Assembly (NCBI GenBank): GCA_009995385.1
Contig: JAACPT010000006.1
Coordinates: 1-34,570 of the forward strand
Origin: Candidatus Parcubacteria bacterium
GTDB lineage: Bacteria; Patescibacteriota; Minisyncoccia; Phycocordibacterales; UBA918
Length of the DNA stretch: 34,570 nucleotides
Reading direction: 5' to 3'
Shown here: piece by piece, positions 8,719 through 17,871 of the stretch
Layout: every line of letters starts with the position of its first letter
Position numbering within the stretch: the first letter of the stretch is position 1
Notes under the pieces: model-generated
What the model was told of the DNA's origin: nothing
Databases searched by the model: none
Seen by the model: only the letters and a program-made list of their open reading frames with translations
Position numbers and translations under genes: made by a program

Positions 8719-9654
8719 ATGAAGAAGGAAAACAAAGTTGCTAATCGAATAATTATATTATTGATTACACTCGTGGTTATCTTGATTAGTATACTCATAT
8801 ATTTACAAGTTCGTCCTGATTCATATGTGGTAGACTCTGTTCCACAGATTGATATTCTTCATCTCGATGCGGGAAAACTGACCGATGACCCCTTCTTAAA
8901 AGAGGAAGAGATTGTTATTGTTAGTGCCACTTCAAGTGCTGAGGGAGAAACACTCTTAAAGATAGAGCCAGTGCTGTTTGAATATGTAGAAGTCATAGAC
9001 AGTTGTGGACCGCATTTTGAAGGTGAGTGCTTGCGAGTACGTTCTGGTCCGGGAATTGAATACCCAGTATTGGCGAGTTTGCGAAATGGAGTGGTACTTA
9101 AGGTAGGAGGGAGAGTCGAACGTGATGGACAAAATTGGTATAAGATTATTTTTGACGAGTGGCTCCGTTATCCTGAGCGGTTGAAAGGAGATTGGTATGT
9201 TGCGGCTACGTACGTAAAAATTTTACTCGACGAAGGAGACAAAACGATATGGGAACATACTTATGCTACTACCTCGATGAAGACTATTACCATTGATCGT
9301 TCAGAGCAAAAACTCTATGCATTTGATGGAAATGAATTATTTTTAGAAGCGGCAATTTCCACTGGATTGGAACTCACACCGACTCCTCGTGGTACGTTTA
9401 CTATTTTTAAAAAGACGCCTAGTCGCTATATGCAAGGTCCGCTACCAAACTTGAGTGACAAGCAAGTTTACGATTTACCCGGAGTACCATGGAATTTGTA
9501 TTTCACTGAAGGAGGAGCGGTAATCCATGGTGCCTACTGGCATAATAGTTTCGGCTCTCGTTACTCGCATGGCTGTGTGAATCTACCGACTGATGTTGCA
9601 CATACTTTGTATGTGTGGGCTGGACTGGGTACGAAAGTAATTGTCAAAGATTAA
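8719..9654 (+). CDS. L,D-transpeptidase (YkuD) with SH3-like domain
   Basis: IHGAYWHNSFGSRYSHGCVNLP catalytic motif; LRVRSGPGIEYPVLASLRNG SH3b; N-terminal TM anchor. Start at ATG 8719, 7 nt after TATACT. Confidence 0.9.
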   Translation: MKKENKVANRIIILLITLVVILISILIYLQVRPDSYVVDSVPQIDILHLDAGKLTDDPFLKEEEIVIVSATSSAEGETLLKIEPVLFEYVEVIDSCGPHFEGECLRVRSGPGIEYPVLASLRNGVVLKVGGRVERDGQNWYKIIFDEWLRYPERLKGDWYVAATYVKILLDEGDKTIWEHTYATTSMKTITIDRSEQKLYAFDGNELFLEAAISTGLELTPTPRGTFTIFKKTPSRYMQGPLPNLSDKQVYDLPGVPWNLYFTEGGAVIHGAYWHNSFGSRYSHGCVNLPTDVAHTLYVWAGLGTKVIVKD

Positions 9655-9714
9655 TATAAGACGACGTAATATCTATTGTGTCTAGGTATTTCAGTACGCT
9701 ACACTATTCATGTT

Positions 9715-10539
9715 TTGTTGTATAAAACCATTCTCATTACTCCGTTTGTTGTTGAATTAGGTGCTGCATATATGCTCGCAGCAGTTGCAATAGCGAATGC
9801 ACCACAAGTCACCTCTGGTGTTCCTATGATAGCTCCTCTACCGAGAGAGATTCGTTTAGTAGTGATTCCAGCGGAATCAACTGAAATGATGTCGCCATCA
9901 GAAGTCATCGAAGAAGTATCGAAAATAAACGAAATAGTAACATCCGCCGCACCAATTGCGTCTGCAGCAAAGACAGTTAAATCAGTAGAAGACCTGAAAC
10001 CTGCGACCAGTATTTCTACTGAAAAAAAACTTGAAACAGCAGTCTATACGGTGCCATTTTATTCACAATTCTCCGATATACATTCTCCGGATTGGAAAAA
10101 AGTAAGTTGTGGTATTGCTAGCCTAGCGATGTTGATTGATTTTTACTCTGATGAAGAGATTTCTGCTGATGCACTGCTTTCCCGTGGTATTACTGCCGGT
10201 GCGTACCAAGAGAATGCCGGTTGGATCCATGACGGACTAATTGGACTTTCTCACCCGTACGGTCTTGATGGAGAAAGTGTAAGTTTGGCACAACTTACTA
10301 TGGATGCTGCGTTTGCAACACTGGTTACTGTTTTACATGATGGTCCAGTTATGGCGTCGGTGCACTATACGTTTGAACCAACCAACCCAATCCCACACCT
10401 GGTGGTCATCACGGGAGTGCGAGAGGGTAAAGTCTTCTATAATGATCCAGCTGAAGTATCCGCCGCTGGATCGCTTTCGATAGAAAAGTTTGAAAAAGCT
10501 TGGAAGAAACGATATGTCACTATTCGCCCAGCGCAGTAA
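9715..10539 (+). CDS. Secreted C39-like (papain-like) peptidase domain protein
   Basis: VPFYSQFSDIHSPDWKKVSCGIASLAMLIDFY with Cys, PHLVVITGVREGKVFYNDPA with His and Asn/Asp. TTG start at 9715 inferred from TACACT at 9700-9705; ORF track starts at 9676. Confidence 0.78.
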   Translation: MLYKTILITPFVVELGAAYMLAAVAIANAPQVTSGVPMIAPLPREIRLVVIPAESTEMMSPSEVIEEVSKINEIVTSAAPIASAAKTVKSVEDLKPATSISTEKKLETAVYTVPFYSQFSDIHSPDWKKVSCGIASLAMLIDFYSDEEISADALLSRGITAGAYQENAGWIHDGLIGLSHPYGLDGESVSLAQLTMDAAFATLVTVLHDGPVMASVHYTFEPTNPIPHLVVITGVREGKVFYNDPAEVSAAGSLSIEKFEKAWKKRYVTIRPAQ

Positions 10540-10628
10540 ATATTAATTGCTTTTCAGGTGACATAATTCAGACAGAAAATTGTATCGTGATATACTGTAT
10601 CTATATTCGTTCGTAACGTATAGTTCTT

Positions 10629-11603
10629 ATGGCATTAATATTTGTTACCAGACAGATCCCAGAAGTTGGTATTCGTTGGATGCGTGAAGGTGGACATGAA
10701 GTAGTGGTGAGCGAAAAAGACGGCGTGCTGACAAAAGAAGAATTAAAAGAGGCACTAGGAGCACGACCGTATGATGGTATGGTCAGTTTGCTCACTGATA
10801 CTATTGACGCTTCAGTTTTGGCAGCTGCACCACAACTTAAAATCGTCGCAAATTATGCTGTTGGTTACAATAATATTGCGGTAAAAGAACTACATGATGC
10901 TGGGGTAGTGATTACTAATACTCCGGGTGTACTTACCGATACTGTAGCGGAATTCACCGTATCATTAGTACTGGCGCTTACCAAACGCATTCCAGAAGGT
11001 GATCGATTTACGCGTGCGGGTAAGTATGTAGGTTGGGCGCCGGAGTTACTCCTCGGTAGTGATCTCGCAGGAAAGACGCTTGGTATTGTCGGGGCTGGTC
11101 GCATTGGTTCAGGAGTGGCAAGACGTCTTGCGAATGGGTTTGGAATGCAGATAAAATACTACGATATCGCTCGCTCTGAAGCACTGGAAGCAGAAGTCCA
11201 GAGTGAATATTATGAGTCACTTGATGAGTTACTCAGAGTAGCTGATGTTGTTTCTCTTCATGTACCGCTTCTCCCACAAACACAGCATCTTATTAATACT
11301 GAACGATTAGCACTGATGAAACCATCCGCCTATCTCATCAATACTTCGCGCGGACCAGTGATAGATGAGACGGCATTGGTGACAGCACTACAACAAGGAA
11401 CTATTAGAGGTGCTGCGCTTGATGTGTATGAAAATGAGCCAGCCTTGGCTTCTGGTCTGACAGCACTCGATAATGTGATTATTACCCCACATACCGCTTC
11501 GGCGAGTGAAGAGACCAGAGGAAAGATGTCTGAATTAGTTGGATTTAACATCAATGAATTTTTCCTGGGACATATTCCACCCAACATCGTAGTTGTTGCC
11601 TAG
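10629..11603 (+). CDS. D-isomer-specific 2-hydroxyacid dehydrogenase (glyoxylate/hydroxypyruvate reductase-like)
   Basis: GKTLGIVGAGRIGSGVARR Rossmann motif; NTSRGPVIDETAL; NVIITPHTASASEETR. Confidence 0.9.
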   Translation: MALIFVTRQIPEVGIRWMREGGHEVVVSEKDGVLTKEELKEALGARPYDGMVSLLTDTIDASVLAAAPQLKIVANYAVGYNNIAVKELHDAGVVITNTPGVLTDTVAEFTVSLVLALTKRIPEGDRFTRAGKYVGWAPELLLGSDLAGKTLGIVGAGRIGSGVARRLANGFGMQIKYYDIARSEALEAEVQSEYYESLDELLRVADVVSLHVPLLPQTQHLINTERLALMKPSAYLINTSRGPVIDETALVTALQQGTIRGAALDVYENEPALASGLTALDNVIITPHTASASEETRGKMSELVGFNINEFFLGHIPPNIVVVA

Positions 11604-11681
11604 AGTTGGTCTTCCAGGATATTCGTGTATGATGGGTCTAGTGACTAGACGTTTTACTAGTGATTAATTTGACAAAACGTT

Positions 11682-12074
11682 ATGAAAAAAGGATACGTAG
11701 TAAATATTGGAACAGTAACAACTGAAAATACTGATTACCGACGAGTACTCTATACTGGAGAGCATAGTCAGCTTGTTGTTATGAGTCTTGCACCAGGGGT
11801 AGAAATTGGAGAGGAGATTCATCATTTAGATCAGTTTATTCGCATCGAGAGTGGGTCGGTAAAAGTGATACTTAATGATACAGAAGAACATGAACTCAAA
11901 GATGACTGGGCGATTGTGGTCCCGGCTGGAGTGAAACATAATTTTATTAACCAAGGTAGTGTTCCGGTGAAGTTGTATACCATTTATTCACCAGCAGAAC
12001 ACGTAGATGGTCTAGTGCAACCAACCAAAGCGGACGAAAAAGAAGAACACTTTGATGGGGTAACTACGGAGTGA
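11682..12074 (+). CDS. Cupin domain protein
   Basis: EIGEEIHHLDQFIRIESGSVKVILND...WAIVVPAGVKHNFINQGSVPVKLYTIYSP. Confidence 0.88.
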   Translation: MKKGYVVNIGTVTTENTDYRRVLYTGEHSQLVVMSLAPGVEIGEEIHHLDQFIRIESGSVKVILNDTEEHELKDDWAIVVPAGVKHNFINQGSVPVKLYTIYSPAEHVDGLVQPTKADEKEEHFDGVTTE

Positions 12075-12080
12075 GGATAC

Positions 12081-12128
12081 AAAAAATTCAGACCCTTATA
12101 CAAAAAGCATAAGGGTCTGAATTTTTTA
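12081..12128 (+). terminator. Rho-independent terminator
   Basis: AAAAAATTCAGACCCTTAT...ATAAGGGTCTGAATTTTTT. Confidence 0.92.
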
Positions 12129-12225
12129 CCACAGGATTAAATATTGACAAATATACAGTATATGTTTTTATGCGTCTCTCTCAGGTGAGAGAAAATTGTT
12201 CTTTGTTATATAAAAGGAGTGTGTT

Positions 12226-12801
12226 ATGTCTTTTGCACAATCAACTAATTTCGGTGACCACGGTGACGTGCAGTTGTTGGGTACTGTTAGTGAGTTTGGC
12301 TTTGTTAAAAAAATTGTCTTTCCGCAGGGGTATGCTTTTATTATTCCTGATAGTGGTGGTGAAGATATATTTATTGGTTCGACGACGATTGAGCAATCGA
12401 AGATTGATCCATTTGTGGAAGGTATCAGGATTTCGTACCGTGTGATAAAAATAAAAGAAAGATTGCGAGCAATCGACTTGAAACTAATCAAAGGTGTGAA
12501 TTATCCCAATGGTGATTTCTGTACTGGTACTCAATGTAATGACGGGATTTTTTTTGAACCGTTGTTTCCAAATCCGAACCAGTGGATTAACGGGATGCTC
12601 AAATGGTACAACCCAGAGAAAGGATATGGCTTTGTCACCTTTGAAGAGAACATTAGAGATGTGCTCTTAACCAAACAGGTGTTTGCTACCCTGCCGGGAG
12701 TTAATGAAAATACAAGGGTAGAAAACCTTTCAGTAAAGGTTAAGATTATTGCTTGCCGGAAACCGGGGATGTTTCAGGTTAAAGCAATTTCTCTAAAATA
12801 G
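12226..12801 (+). CDS. Tandem cold-shock-domain protein
   Basis: Two CSD-like units: GTVSEFGFVKKIVFPQGYAFIIPDSGGEDIFIG and GMLKWYNPEKGYGFVTFEENIRDVLL; SD AAAAGGAG. Confidence 0.75.
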   Translation: MSFAQSTNFGDHGDVQLLGTVSEFGFVKKIVFPQGYAFIIPDSGGEDIFIGSTTIEQSKIDPFVEGIRISYRVIKIKERLRAIDLKLIKGVNYPNGDFCTGTQCNDGIFFEPLFPNPNQWINGMLKWYNPEKGYGFVTFEENIRDVLLTKQVFATLPGVNENTRVENLSVKVKIIACRKPGMFQVKAISLK

Positions 12802-12814
12802 AAATGACCACTCT

Positions 12815-12840
12815 AAAACTGCCTCTTGAGGCAGTTTTTT
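12815..12840 (+). terminator. Rho-independent terminator
   Basis: AAAACTGCCTCTTGAGGCAGTTTTTT. Confidence 0.88.
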
Positions 12841-12854
12841 GTTATGATAGTAGT

Positions 12855-13130
12855 ATGGGATTTTTTGATAATACCCCTAAGCGGGTAACGAAAGAAGAGA
12901 TGAGAGAGATTATGCAGAAGTTATATGGAAAACTTGATGCGGTGGAACGTATTGAGGTCGAAAAGTTATTTCGAAATGATCTCGTTGAACCTGGCATCGA
13001 GGCTGGGGTGACTAAGGTTGAATTAGACGCCGCGCTTTCATGGTTGCGAACAAATCCGCGGAAGCACGTGTTAGAAGAAAATGATATTTTGCTTATTGAA
13101 AAATATTTTTTAGAACAACTTAATGATTAA
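12855..13130 (+). CDS. Hypothetical protein (91 aa)
   Basis: ORF from ATG 12855 (MGFFDNTPKRVTKEEM), 6 nt after TATGAT; terminator downstream. Confidence 0.75.
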   Translation: MGFFDNTPKRVTKEEMREIMQKLYGKLDAVERIEVEKLFRNDLVEPGIEAGVTKVELDAALSWLRTNPRKHVLEENDILLIEKYFLEQLND

Positions 13131-13170
13131 AAAAACAGCACACCATACGGTGTGCTGTTTTTTTAATCAT
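13123..13170. terminator. Bidirectional terminator, 22-bp perfect inverted repeat
   Basis: ATGATTAAAAAAACAGCACACC-ATAC-GGTGTGCTGTTTTTTTAATCAT between convergent genes. Confidence 0.9.
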
Positions 13171-13183
13171 CGTAAAGAGAGAT

Positions 13184-14485
13184 TTAGTGCTTAATGACAA
13201 ACGTAAGTGCTTGTCCGTGTTTGGTACCACGTCCAGTGCGACCAATGCGGTGCACATAATCTTCAAACGTATTTGGTAAATCGTAATTGATGACGTGCGA
13301 GACATCATCAACGTGGATACCTCGGGCAGCGACATCGGTGGCGACGAGCACTCGGGCATTACCACTCTTGAAAGCTGCTAGAGAACGTTGTCGTTGGCCA
13401 TGGCTTTTATTGCCGTGGATAGATTCAGCTTTTACCCCGCTTCGAGTTAATTCCTGAGAAAGTTTTTCAACGCTGTGTTTCATCGATCCAAAAATAATTA
13501 CTCGCTTGAATTCAGCCTTCCCGAGAAGCGTAAGTAATGTGTCAAATTTGTGAGCGTGTTCGTATAACACGACATCTTGAGCAATACTATCGGTGACATC
13601 TTTTTTCTTCACCGAGACTGATACTGGACTACGCATAAAATCGTTCACGAGCGCTTCAGCTTCTTTAGTCATTGTCGCCGAGAAAAAAAGTGTCTGTCGG
13701 TCTTTTCTGACACCGCTGAGAATATTTCGCATATCGTGAATAAATCCCATGTCGAGCATTCGGTCAGCTTCATCAAGTACCACATTGGTAATTCGTTCAG
13801 TATGAAGGTTCCCTCGTTCGATAAGATCGAGGATGCGTCCAGGAGTACCGATGATAAATTGGTTCGTTCGTTTCAAAGCTCTTATTTGTGGTTGGATGCT
13901 AGTACCTCCGACACAGCTTGTAGCAAATAGTTTAAATCCAGCCCCAAATTTACGGAACTCTGCTTCAGCTTGAAGTGCGAGTTCACGGGTGGGAGTCAAG
14001 ATTAACGTCAGTTGATTTTTTTCAGTCAACGTCTTTTGAATCAAGGGGAGTAAAAATGCAGCGGTCTTCCCAGTACCAGTCTGTGCCAAGCCGATAACGT
14101 CTTTGCCATCAAGGATAAGCGGAATCACTTGATCTTGGATTGGTGATGGGGAAGTGATACCCTGTTTAAGGACAGACGTAACAATGTCTTTATGGAGACC
14201 AAATTCGCTGAATTGGTATTTTGGTTCATAGGCAATTTCTTCAACGACGACGGGATTCTTGTTAATAAACTGTGAAGGGTCAAAACTCGGTTGTTTACGA
14301 GCGCCACCACGGCTTCCTCCTCCGCGCTGTGGGCGACCACTACCAAAGCGGCTCGCACCACCTGAGCGGGTACGATTGCTTACGTTTCGATTTCGATTAA
14401 AAGGTCGCTCAGTTCTATCTGAATTAGAAGAACTAGAGTAAGGGCGGCGTCCTGATTGAGGACGTCGCGATGTTTGATATGGCAT
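13184..14485 (-). CDS. DEAD-box ATP-dependent RNA helicase with N-terminal RG-rich extension
   Basis: AQTGTGKTAAFLLP, PTRELALQ, TPGRILDL, DEADRMLDMGF, SATM, HRIGRTGR. Confidence 0.95.
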   Translation of the reverse strand: MPYQTSRRPQSGRRPYSSSSNSDRTERPFNRNRNVSNRTRSGGASRFGSGRPQRGGGSRGGARKQPSFDPSQFINKNPVVVEEIAYEPKYQFSEFGLHKDIVTSVLKQGITSPSPIQDQVIPLILDGKDVIGLAQTGTGKTAAFLLPLIQKTLTEKNQLTLILTPTRELALQAEAEFRKFGAGFKLFATSCVGGTSIQPQIRALKRTNQFIIGTPGRILDLIERGNLHTERITNVVLDEADRMLDMGFIHDMRNILSGVRKDRQTLFFSATMTKEAEALVNDFMRSPVSVSVKKKDVTDSIAQDVVLYEHAHKFDTLLTLLGKAEFKRVIIFGSMKHSVEKLSQELTRSGVKAESIHGNKSHGQRQRSLAAFKSGNARVLVATDVAARGIHVDDVSHVINYDLPNTFEDYVHRIGRTGRGTKHGQALTFVIKH

Positions 14486-14707
14486 CTAAATATAGTTTAT
14501 TTTTGGAGAGATGAGTCCCCGGGGCGTGCAGGTAGTAAATTTTCAGAAACCTGAAAGTAAATCAAATCAGACGTCTGCAGCTAATGTGCCCCACACAAGA
14601 AGCAAAAGCGTTCAGTGATAGTAATACATATTGACTATTTGTCAAATACCTTTATCTACAGTGCCGAAGAATGAACTACCGCGTCACTTCTTGTATACTA
14701 ACGTCAT

Positions 14708-16093
14708 ATGACAATGACATTGCAGGCAGACTACAAGCGAGCCTTTAAAGATGCTGATATCAGGGCAATTTATCCAACTGAAATTGATGAAGAACTGGTC
14801 TATTTTGTTGCGCGCGCATTTGTGGAGGAGTTCGGGTATAAGAAAATATTGGTAGCGCGTGATATGCGACTTTCGACTCCGTCGCTTCATGAGGCCTTCA
14901 TAAAAGGTGTCGTTGATTCGGGTGCAGATGTCGTAGATATTGGATTGGTCCACACACCAGCTTTGTATTTTGCTTCTGGCACGATGGATCTACCAGGGGT
15001 TATGATTACCGCTTCGCATAGTCCAAAGGAATACAATGGTCTCAAGTTGGTCCATGCTCAGGCTATTCCATTGACCGAAAAAAATGGACTAGGCAAGATT
15101 CGGAGACGTATTGAAAAAGGAATATTCACAGCGGAGGTGAAGCCCGGAAAGGTAACTAAAAAAGATGTTTTGAAAGCCTACCAAAAATTCGTTCTTAAGG
15201 GAGCATTAGTGAAAAAACTCGATGGACTTAAGGTTGTAGCTGATGCTGGTAATGGAATGGCGAGTGTCCTCATGCCACTCTTGCAAGAAAAACTGGCAAT
15301 TGATTTTACTGTTTTGTTCCCAGAACTTGATGGCCGATTTCCAAATCGCGCTTCTGATCCAACCCTTTCCAGAAATCAACGTCAACTAAAAAAGGTGATC
15401 AAAGAAGGATCCTATGACTTTGGGATTGGATTCGACGGTGATAGTGATCGAATCGCGTTCATTGATGAGAAAGGAACATACATCAATAGTGCTGTCATCG
15501 GAGCGTTACTTGCTGAACGAATGCTACGCACCCATCCAGGTGCGAAAATTGGGTATACTAATCTTGATAGTTTGATTTTCTTAGAGACCATTAAAAAATG
15601 TGGTGGTAAGCCGGTGCCAGTTCGAGTGGGTCATGCGTTCATTAAAGAGACAATGCGAAAGAAAGATGTACTTTTTTCGGCTGAACACTCGGGACATTTT
15701 TATTTTAAGGATTATTTTTACACTGACTCAGTGACATTGACTTTACTTGGAGTACTTGAAGCATATGTACAAGCTAAAGCATTGGGGCAAACGTTTAGTG
15801 AAATGATGAAGCCATACGTACAGTATCAGCAAACAGAAGATGTTATTGTGATGGTGAAAAATCGAACGTTGGCACTAGAAAAGACCAGAGCGTACGTAGC
15901 ATCGCTCAACCCGATAAAGATTGATTCTTTTGATGGGTTCTTTGTTACTTTTGGTGATGTCTGGGGTTCAGTAAAGGTTAGTGTCACTGAGTACGCACTC
16001 AAATTGATGTTTGAAGGTAAAAAAAAGAAAGACGCTCAGGTAATGCAAGATAAGGTAGTTGCGTATATTCGCTCGATTGCTGGATTGGAATAG
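14708..16093 (+). CDS. Phosphomannomutase/phosphoglucomutase
   Basis: MITASHSPKEYNGLKLV active-site Ser; GFDGDSDRIAF; FSAEHSGHFYF. Confidence 0.93.
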   Translation: MTMTLQADYKRAFKDADIRAIYPTEIDEELVYFVARAFVEEFGYKKILVARDMRLSTPSLHEAFIKGVVDSGADVVDIGLVHTPALYFASGTMDLPGVMITASHSPKEYNGLKLVHAQAIPLTEKNGLGKIRRRIEKGIFTAEVKPGKVTKKDVLKAYQKFVLKGALVKKLDGLKVVADAGNGMASVLMPLLQEKLAIDFTVLFPELDGRFPNRASDPTLSRNQRQLKKVIKEGSYDFGIGFDGDSDRIAFIDEKGTYINSAVIGALLAERMLRTHPGAKIGYTNLDSLIFLETIKKCGGKPVPVRVGHAFIKETMRKKDVLFSAEHSGHFYFKDYFYTDSVTLTLLGVLEAYVQAKALGQTFSEMMKPYVQYQQTEDVIVMVKNRTLALEKTRAYVASLNPIKIDSFDGFFVTFGDVWGSVKVSVTEYALKLMFEGKKKKDAQVMQDKVVAYIRSIAGLE

Positions 16094-16155
16094 TTTCTTC
16101 ATCTAAATAAGCAGACACTTCTCATTTTGAGAAACCGTGGTACGATGCGGATATT

Positions 16156-16908
16156 ATGAAAGCAGAAGTGGAATATATCTTTGGTAAGCACGCGGTACGT
16201 GAAGTACTCTGTGAGCGACCAGATGTAATAGTGGAAGTGCACGTCGCGGCGGATTTCTCTGATGAAAGTATCTTGTCGCTTTGTGATACCAGAAAGATTC
16301 CACTAAAAGTGCTCAATCAAAAAAATCCGCCGCGGGGGGTCTCTTCTAATGCTGCGCACCAAGGAGTGGTCGCTGGTATATTGGCGAGTAAACTCATGGT
16401 TCCATATAAAGAATTTAAGCAAACGCTTACAATTACTTCAGATACTGCTTTGCTTGTGCTTGGCGAAGTGCAAGACCCACATAATGTTGGTGCGGTCATT
16501 CGTTCAGCCGCAGCGTTTGGTATAAAAGGAGTGCTTATTCCGCCACATAACCAAGCTCCAGTGACCGGCACGGTCGTGAAGGTATCTGCTGGAATGGCTT
16601 TCCGGATCCCGCTTGTTACCATTTCGAATGTGAACGCGACTTTGCATGATCTCAAAGAAAGCGGTTTTTGGGTGTATGGCCTTGAGGGTGATGGGACGGT
16701 CTCGACCGTCACTGAGCACTATCCAAAACCATCAGTGTTTGTGCTCGGGAACGAAGGTTCTGGCTTACGAGAAAAGACCAAAGAAGCCTGCGATGATCTT
16801 ATCTCAATCCCGATGCATCCACAGTGCGAGTCACTCAATGCCGCTGCCGCGACCGCTATTGTACTCGCTTCTTGGAGTGCTAAGCATAGAGGTGCTTTGT
16901 CATCTTAA
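16156..16908 (+). CDS. rlmB: SpoU-family 2'-O-ribose methyltransferase, 23S rRNA G2251-type
   Basis: YIFGKHAVREVL; VLGEVQDPHNVGAVIRSAAAFG; VLGNEGSGLREKTKEACDDLISIPM; ESLNAAAATAIVL. Confidence 0.92.
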   Translation: MKAEVEYIFGKHAVREVLCERPDVIVEVHVAADFSDESILSLCDTRKIPLKVLNQKNPPRGVSSNAAHQGVVAGILASKLMVPYKEFKQTLTITSDTALLVLGEVQDPHNVGAVIRSAAAFGIKGVLIPPHNQAPVTGTVVKVSAGMAFRIPLVTISNVNATLHDLKESGFWVYGLEGDGTVSTVTEHYPKPSVFVLGNEGSGLREKTKEACDDLISIPMHPQCESLNAAAATAIVLASWSAKHRGALSS

Positions 16909-16990
16909 TATCCCTAGTGTACTATAGTATCCACGTACGTTGTTCACTCTTTTGTTGTGGCTACGGAATAATTATCATAAGTAAATCACT

Positions 16991-17770
16991 ATGAGCGAAA
17001 ACGAAACTCTATCATCAACCGAGGCTGAGACTGTTACTGAAGTAGCGGCAGAACCAAAGAAAAAGAAATCACGAGCTAACTGGTTGGTAGCCGCCACCAT
17101 GGTAGTAGTGGTTATAATTTTTGGTGTGCTGTATTTGCTAGAAAAGGAAGGGCGGTCATCTACGACTATCTTTTCATCTATCATTGAACAGCAAGAGGCA
17201 AAGAAAGTAGTTGCGACAGTAAATGGCGAGGATATTACTAATGCGGAACTCAAGATAAGTATTGAGCAGTTTAGCCAGATGGCAACTGCACAAGGAGTAG
17301 ACGCTGCCAGTCCTGAAGTGCAGACTGAAATACGGACACAAGCACTTGAAGTACTTGTGAACACAAAACTCCTAAAACAAGAGGCCGCGACACAAGGAAT
17401 CTCTGTCACTGATGAAGAAGTGAATGAACGCCTTACTGCGTTGACGGAAGAACTTGGTGGGGAAGAAGTGCTTACAGAGCGAATGACTTCTCTAGGGATT
17501 GATGATGTTCGTCTTCATTCTGATATTAAAGATGAGCTTACTATTAAAAAACTGCTCAATACAGTGTTCGCCGAAGCAAATATTGTGGTGACCGATGAAG
17601 AGGTTGCTTCGGTATATGAAGCTGCTGGAGGTGAAGCTGCTGGACTCCCAGCTATCGATGAGGTACGTTCTCAGATAGAGGCGCAGATCAGTTCGTCAAA
17701 AGAGCAAGCTGCCATTGACGAATTTTTGACGACGATAAAAGAAGGATCCGCAATTGAGATCATAGAATAG
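16991..17770 (+). CDS. Membrane-anchored SurA N-terminal-like protein, no obvious PPIase domain
   Basis: TM helix near N-terminus; VVATVNGEDITNAELK...ALEVLVNTKLLKQEAATQGISVTDEEVNERLT. Confidence 0.78.
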   Translation: MSENETLSSTEAETVTEVAAEPKKKKSRANWLVAATMVVVVIIFGVLYLLEKEGRSSTTIFSSIIEQQEAKKVVATVNGEDITNAELKISIEQFSQMATAQGVDAASPEVQTEIRTQALEVLVNTKLLKQEAATQGISVTDEEVNERLTALTEELGGEEVLTERMTSLGIDDVRLHSDIKDELTIKKLLNTVFAEANIVVTDEEVASVYEAAGGEAAGLPAIDEVRSQIEAQISSSKEQAAIDEFLTTIKEGSAIEIIE

Positions 17771-17790
17771 CTGATACATTGTAGTTACAA

Positions 17791-17820
17791 TAAAAACACT
17801 CACTCTCGTGAGTGTTTTTA
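17791..17820 (+). terminator. Rho-independent terminator
   Basis: TAAAAACACTCACTCTCGTGAGTGTTTTTA. Confidence 0.88.
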
Positions 17821-17871
17821 TTTTGGATAACCTCGATTTTTTTGACAGCCCCCTTGCTATACTGTTAGCAC

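Noticed and set aside
8531-8722. 63-aa ORF upstream of the L,D-transpeptidase
   Set aside because: GTG start, no clear SD or -10 signal, no recognisable motif; not distinguishable from chance.
14259-14441. Plus-strand ORF antisense to the helicase N-terminus
   Set aside because: Shadow frame of the RG-rich repeat; low-complexity composition explains it.
14629-14647. TTGAC-TATTT-GTCAA inverted repeat upstream of the phosphomutase gene
   Set aside because: Short arms in AT-rich DNA and too far from the TATACT box to be tied to it.
17821-17871. Mg2+ riboswitch upstream of mgtE
   Set aside because: The -10 box TATACT is 8 nt before ATG, leaving no room for a leader, and the preceding hairpin is the terminator of the previous gene.
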